A DNA stretch of 7,431 nt from CALXJM01 sp963930325. Lineage in GTDB: Bacteria > Bacillota > Clostridia > TANB77 > CAG-508. The position numbers and the translations under genes are program-made. Within the stretch, counting starts at the first letter, position 1, and the number at the start of each line of letters is the position of its first letter. The DNA is taken from positions 1 through 7,431 of the forward strand of contig CAWVME010000040.1 in NCBI GenBank assembly GCA_963930325.1, written 5' to 3'. Shown piece by piece: positions 4,937 through 7,431 of this stretch. The notes under the pieces were generated by a model that saw only the letters and a program-made list of their open reading frames with translations, was not told where the DNA came from and did not search any database.

Positions 4937-6938
4937 TAAGTTTACAAATGTACGCCTTCCGTTCAGTTACTCCATCTAATAGCACATTTAAATCTTTTTC
5001 TAGCAAAATAATATCTGCAGATTCCTTGGCAATGTCAACAGCAGTATCTACAGATACCCCCACATCTGAATTAGTTAGTGATGGGCTATCATTAATTCCA
5101 TCTCCCATATACCCTACAATATTTCCAGCTTCTTTTAGTACTCTTACTATTCTTGCTTTTTGTATAGGAGAAAGTTTTGCAAATATATTTGTTTTCTTAA
5201 CTAACCTTAGTAATGCCATATCTGAAATTTTATCTATTTTATTTCCTAAAATAATGTTTTTAGAACTTATTCCAACTTTGTTGCATACGCATCTTGTAAC
5301 TTCTGCATTATCTCCAGTAAGCACTATAACTCTTATTCCGGCATTATTTAATTTTTCTATTGATTCTTTTGCACTTTCTTTTGGAGGATCTAAAAATCCA
5401 ATAAACCCTATTAAAATCATGTTTTTTTCATCTGAAACATCAAATTTTTCTATATTCTCAACATCATTTTTTTTGCACACAGCTATTACTCTTAAGCCTT
5501 CTTCGTTTAGATTTTTAGCTATTTTTTCTATATTTGTTTTTATTTCTTTTGTAATTTGGCTTACTCTCCCTTTATATTCAACCATTGTACAAATATTTAA
5601 AATTTCTTCAACTGCGCCTTTAGTAATTAACTGCTTTTTTGTTCCATCTGTTACAACTACAGACAATCTCCTACGTGAAAAGTCAAAAGGGATTTCGTCT
5701 ATTTTCTTATATACTTCAGTTATGCTTTTCATGTCATTTTCTAATGCTCTTTTTATAACGGCTTCATCAATACTTCCTTTTAAGCCTGTTTGGAAATACG
5801 AATTTAAAAATGCTTGTTTTAATACACTTATATCTTCTTCACCATTTATGTCTAAATATTTTTCAAGGACAATTCTATCTTCTGTTAATGTTCCTGTTTT
5901 ATCTGTGCAGAGTATATTCATTGCTCCAAAATTTTGTATAGAGTCTAATTTTTTTACTATAGTTTTCTTTTTAGACATTCTGACTGCACCTTTAGATAAA
6001 CTTGATGAGAGAATGACTGGTAATAGCAATGGTGTTATGCATATAGCTATTGCAACAGCAAAGGTAAATGCCAATACAATATCATGCTTTTGTACATTTA
6101 TTATAAACACTAGTGGTATCATAATTAACATGAATCTTATTAATAATTTACTTATGTTTTCAATTCCCTTTTGGAATGCTGTTTTTTCTTTTCCAGAACT
6201 TATTGTATAAGCAATTTTACCAAAATATGTGAAGTCTCCAGTTTTTATAACAACTCCTTTTGCAGAGCCTGATATAACATTTGTCCCCATAAAGCATATA
6301 TTATCTAGTTCTGCAATATTGTCTAATTCGTTTTCAGTGTTTTCTAGCTCTACAGTCTTTTTCACGCTGTCTGACTCTCCTGTTAATGAAGATTGGCCCA
6401 CATATAAATCTTTACATTCAATTATTCTCAAATCGGCAGGTATCATACTTCCTGCTGATAATAAGACAATATCTCCAACTGTTACATTTTTTACAGGTAT
6501 TTCTGTTTCATTGCCATTTCTTATTACTAATGCTGTTGTTGCAACCATTTCTTTTAGTTTTTCTGCTGCTTTGTTTGATCTGTATGATTCGAAAAAGTCT
6601 AGCAAAGTACTTGCTACAACTAAAATTGCTATAACAATAATATTGGCATAATTTGGTTCTTCAGCTAAATAAATATCTGTATATACCAAAATAATTGAGA
6701 TCCCTATTAGTATACAGTTAAATGGAGTAAGCAAACTTTCTATGAAGTAATGATACCATTTTTTTGGTTTAGCTTGTTTGATTTCATTTAAACCTAAATT
6801 ACGTATGTTCTCTTCTGCTTTTTCAGCTGATAATCCACTTTCAGTAATTTTATATTTTTTCATAAATTCGTCTTTAGATATTTTACTATCATCACCATAC
6901 ATTTTATATACATCGACATCTTCTTTTAAATTATGCAT
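4809..6938 (-). CDS. mgtA: MgtA-like magnesium-type P-type ATPase, N-terminal part with all catalytic domains; frameshifted
   Basis: Residues 1-659 match P3B (MgtA/MgtB) ATPases, which use ATP to bring Mg2+ across the plasma membrane. Visible in order: helices M1-M2 (about 70-115), actuator loop TGES (186-189), helices M3-M4 (about 265-310), phosphorylation motif DKTGTLT with Asp346, the nucleotide-binding domain (KGAVEEIL near 440), TGDN (541-544) and GDGINDSPSL (612-621). The blocks IPFDFSRRRLSVVV and IQNFGAMNILC are diagnostic of MgtA. After GVTE (655-659) the frame diverges: the last 50 residues are nonsense relative to the family, while the true C-terminus lies in another frame. The ATG at 6938 has AGGAG nine nt upstream. 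M4 reads TPLLLP (302-307) where MgtA has TPEMLP, so the conserved Glu is Leu. Read as written, the product would lack M5-M10 and could not transport. It is either a pseudogene, a sequencing error, or a rare recoding case. Confidence 0.92.
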   Translation of the reverse strand: MHNLKEDVDVYKMYGDDSKISKDEFMKKYKITESGLSAEKAEENIRNLGLNEIKQAKPKKWYHYFIESLLTPFNCILIGISIILVYTDIYLAEEPNYANIIVIAILVVASTLLDFFESYRSNKAAEKLKEMVATTALVIRNGNETEIPVKNVTVGDIVLLSAGSMIPADLRIIECKDLYVGQSSLTGESDSVKKTVELENTENELDNIAELDNICFMGTNVISGSAKGVVIKTGDFTYFGKIAYTISSGKEKTAFQKGIENISKLLIRFMLIMIPLVFIINVQKHDIVLAFTFAVAIAICITPLLLPVILSSSLSKGAVRMSKKKTIVKKLDSIQNFGAMNILCTDKTGTLTEDRIVLEKYLDINGEEDISVLKQAFLNSYFQTGLKGSIDEAVIKRALENDMKSITEVYKKIDEIPFDFSRRRLSVVVTDGTKKQLITKGAVEEILNICTMVEYKGRVSQITKEIKTNIEKIAKNLNEEGLRVIAVCKKNDVENIEKFDVSDEKNMILIGFIGFLDPPKESAKESIEKLNNAGIRVIVLTGDNAEVTRCVCNKVGISSKNIILGNKIDKISDMALLRLVKKTNIFAKLSPIQKARIVRVLKEAGNIVGYMGDGINDSPSLTNSDVGVSVDTAVDIAKESADIILLEKDLNVLLDGVTERKAYICKLNEIYKNGNKFQFWRGCISNYSKCVFTLFTRNTNTVISRRIII
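4955..4966 (-). other. Frameshift site in the mgtA-like gene
   Basis: The minus strand reads ACT GAA CGG AAG GCG, whereas the family continues GVTE-GRRTF. Omitting one C (the complement of g4961) gives ACT GAA GGA AGG CGT ACA TTT, which joins the two frames seamlessly with no lost residue. The change is a one-base insertion, not in a homopolymer. CGG, the codon it creates, is rare in AT-rich Firmicutes. Confidence 0.85.
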
Positions 6939-6981
6939 ACCTATTATCTCCTATAAATTATACTTAATTTGTTCTTTATAA

Positions 6982-7010
6982 ATTAAAACATAAATAGCAA
7001 TTTAAATCAA
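6982..7010 (-). promoter_or_regulatory. Candidate promoter of the mgtA-like gene
   Basis: The minus strand has TTGATT (7005-7010), a 17-nt spacer and TTTAAT (6982-6987, five of six matches). The predicted start is near 6975, giving a leader of about 37 nt that ends in the AGGAG SD. That is too short to hold an M-box magnesium riboswitch. A perfect TATAAT closer to the gene (within 6954-6965) has no usable -35. Confidence 0.45.
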
Positions 7011-7036
7011 TGGATTTTTTATTTTTATTTAATATA

Positions 7037-7058
7037 AAGCAAGATTATACTCTTGCTT
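7037..7058 (-). terminator. Hairpin downstream of the right-edge ORF, possible weak terminator
   Basis: AAGCAAGA (7037-7044) and TCTTGCTT (7051-7058) form a perfect 8-bp stem with a 6-nt loop. On the minus strand it is followed by TATATTAAAT, only a weak T-rich tail, and it lies about 95 nt after the stop of the right-edge ORF and about 30 nt upstream of the mgtA -35. It could end that gene's transcript. Alternatively it could be an operator, as the loop side also contains TATAAT. Confidence 0.4.
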
Positions 7059-7150
7059 AACATGAATTTATCTGCTCACTACAATTGGAAATAAATGTAA
7101 GTTGTTCTGATAAGTCTATATTAAATATTATAAAGTAGATGTTTTTTATT

Positions 7151-7431
7151 TCAATTTTCAATTTTCTTATTAAACTGGTTTTTATACCATTTATTTAGTT
7201 GCCTTCTGTTTTTAAAAATGTATATTTTATTCCTGTCAATTTGATTTATTGTTTTAATTATTCCGCTCCTTTTGTTTTTTCTCCAATTTACTACCCACCA
7301 AAAAAAATCCCAGTCCAATTGTTCTGTACATCCTGGAATTTCTTCTTTCTCTTTTCCTCTATTTTTTATAAATCTTTTTATTACACTAATTGTGCTAGCA
7401 AATGATGAATAATCTAAGAAAATAATAAAAT
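7151..7431 (-). CDS. Unrecognised Lys/Asn/Trp-rich protein, 5' end missing
   Basis: From the right edge, one minus-strand frame stays open for 92 codons and ends at TGA (7151-7153). At this base composition a random frame would meet a stop about every 11-12 codons, so it is probably coding. The visible C-terminus begins hydrophobic (FIIFLDYSSFASTISVI), then becomes basic (KRFIKNRGKEKEE), then has an aromatic patch DWDFFWWVVNW about 40-50 residues in, and ends in a Lys/Arg/Asn-rich tail (WYKNQFNKKIEN). It has one Cys and no motif I recognise. No ATG occurs in this frame inside the window, so the start lies beyond 7431. I do not assign a function. The opposite-strand frame at 7199-7405 is rich in Phe, Tyr, Ser and Pro, as expected of an antisense shadow. 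Codon use (AAA, ATA, AAT, GAA) matches the neighbouring genes. Confidence 0.55.
   Translation of the reverse strand, partial: FIIFLDYSSFASTISVIKRFIKNRGKEKEEIPGCTEQLDWDFFWWVVNWRKNKRSGIIKTINQIDRNKIYIFKNRRQLNKWYKNQFNKKIEN

Noticed and set aside
4955..4966. Programmed +1 frameshift in mgtA as the main explanation
   Set aside because: There is no stop codon in the zero frame at the site, no known slippery heptamer, and the Glu tRNA on GAA would re-pair poorly with AAC; an insertion or error is simpler.
4912..6210. A 432-codon open frame on the plus strand opposite the mgtA-like gene
   Set aside because: Its translation is a Ser/Phe/Ile-rich sequence typical of an antisense shadow, with no motif, while the opposite strand encodes all P-type ATPase motifs.
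6939..7150. M-box magnesium riboswitch upstream of the mgtA-like gene
   Set aside because: The gap is A/T-rich with only one short hairpin, and the predicted leader is about 37 nt; the conserved multi-helix M-box core of over 150 nt is not present.
7199..7405. A 68-codon plus-strand open frame near the right edge
   Set aside because: It starts at TTG with no SD, is rich in Phe/Tyr/Ser/Pro, and lies opposite a longer minus-strand frame with codon use like the neighbouring genes.
1..7431. CRISPR array, insertion sequence or phage integration
   Set aside because: No spaced direct repeats, transposase or integrase motifs, or flanking target duplications were seen on either strand.

Overview
The window is strongly AT-rich (about a quarter G+C by eye). 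Its coding strand favours AAA, ATA, GAA and TTA codons, Shine-Dalgarno (SD) sequences are AGGAGG-like, and candidate promoters look like sigma-A sites. A Spo0E-family gene and a YmfF/YmfH protease pair point to a low-GC, endospore-lineage Firmicute, most likely a clostridium. This is an inference from gene content; no 16S or other marker gene is present. All supported genes lie on the minus strand, so transcription runs from right to left.

From right to left: a partial unrecognised Lys/Asn/Trp-rich ORF enters from the right edge and stops at 7151. A 212-nt gap with an 8-bp hairpin and a candidate promoter follows. Next is an MgtA-like P-type ATPase (6938 to 4331), broken by an apparent one-base insertion near 4961 and unusual at its predicted cation-binding residues. 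Then come two M16 peptidase-fold genes, ymfF-like (non-catalytic) and ymfH-like (with the HxxEH zinc site), then lgt (prolipoprotein diacylglyceryl transferase), then a small Spo0E-like phosphatase gene. The block ends at a long hairpin with a T tract at 323-366. A separate strong promoter (264-292) then drives a small secreted/membrane protein resembling TrbC/VirB2 pilins, cut off by the left edge.

No terminator is visible between ymfF and spo0E, so ymfF-ymfH-lgt probably form one transcript that may also read into spo0E, which has a good promoter of its own. The common theme is the cell envelope: cation transport, membrane-associated proteolysis, lipoprotein maturation and a pilin-like surface protein, with a sporulation phosphorelay modulator beside them.

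There is no mobile element, CRISPR array, tRNA or rRNA, and no gene-free stretch over 300 bases. I found no clear new multi-gene system. The points most worth a second look are the altered cation site and frameshift in the ATPase, the hairpin between the SD and the start codon of ymfH, the isolated VirB2-like gene, and the unrecognised ORF at the right edge.
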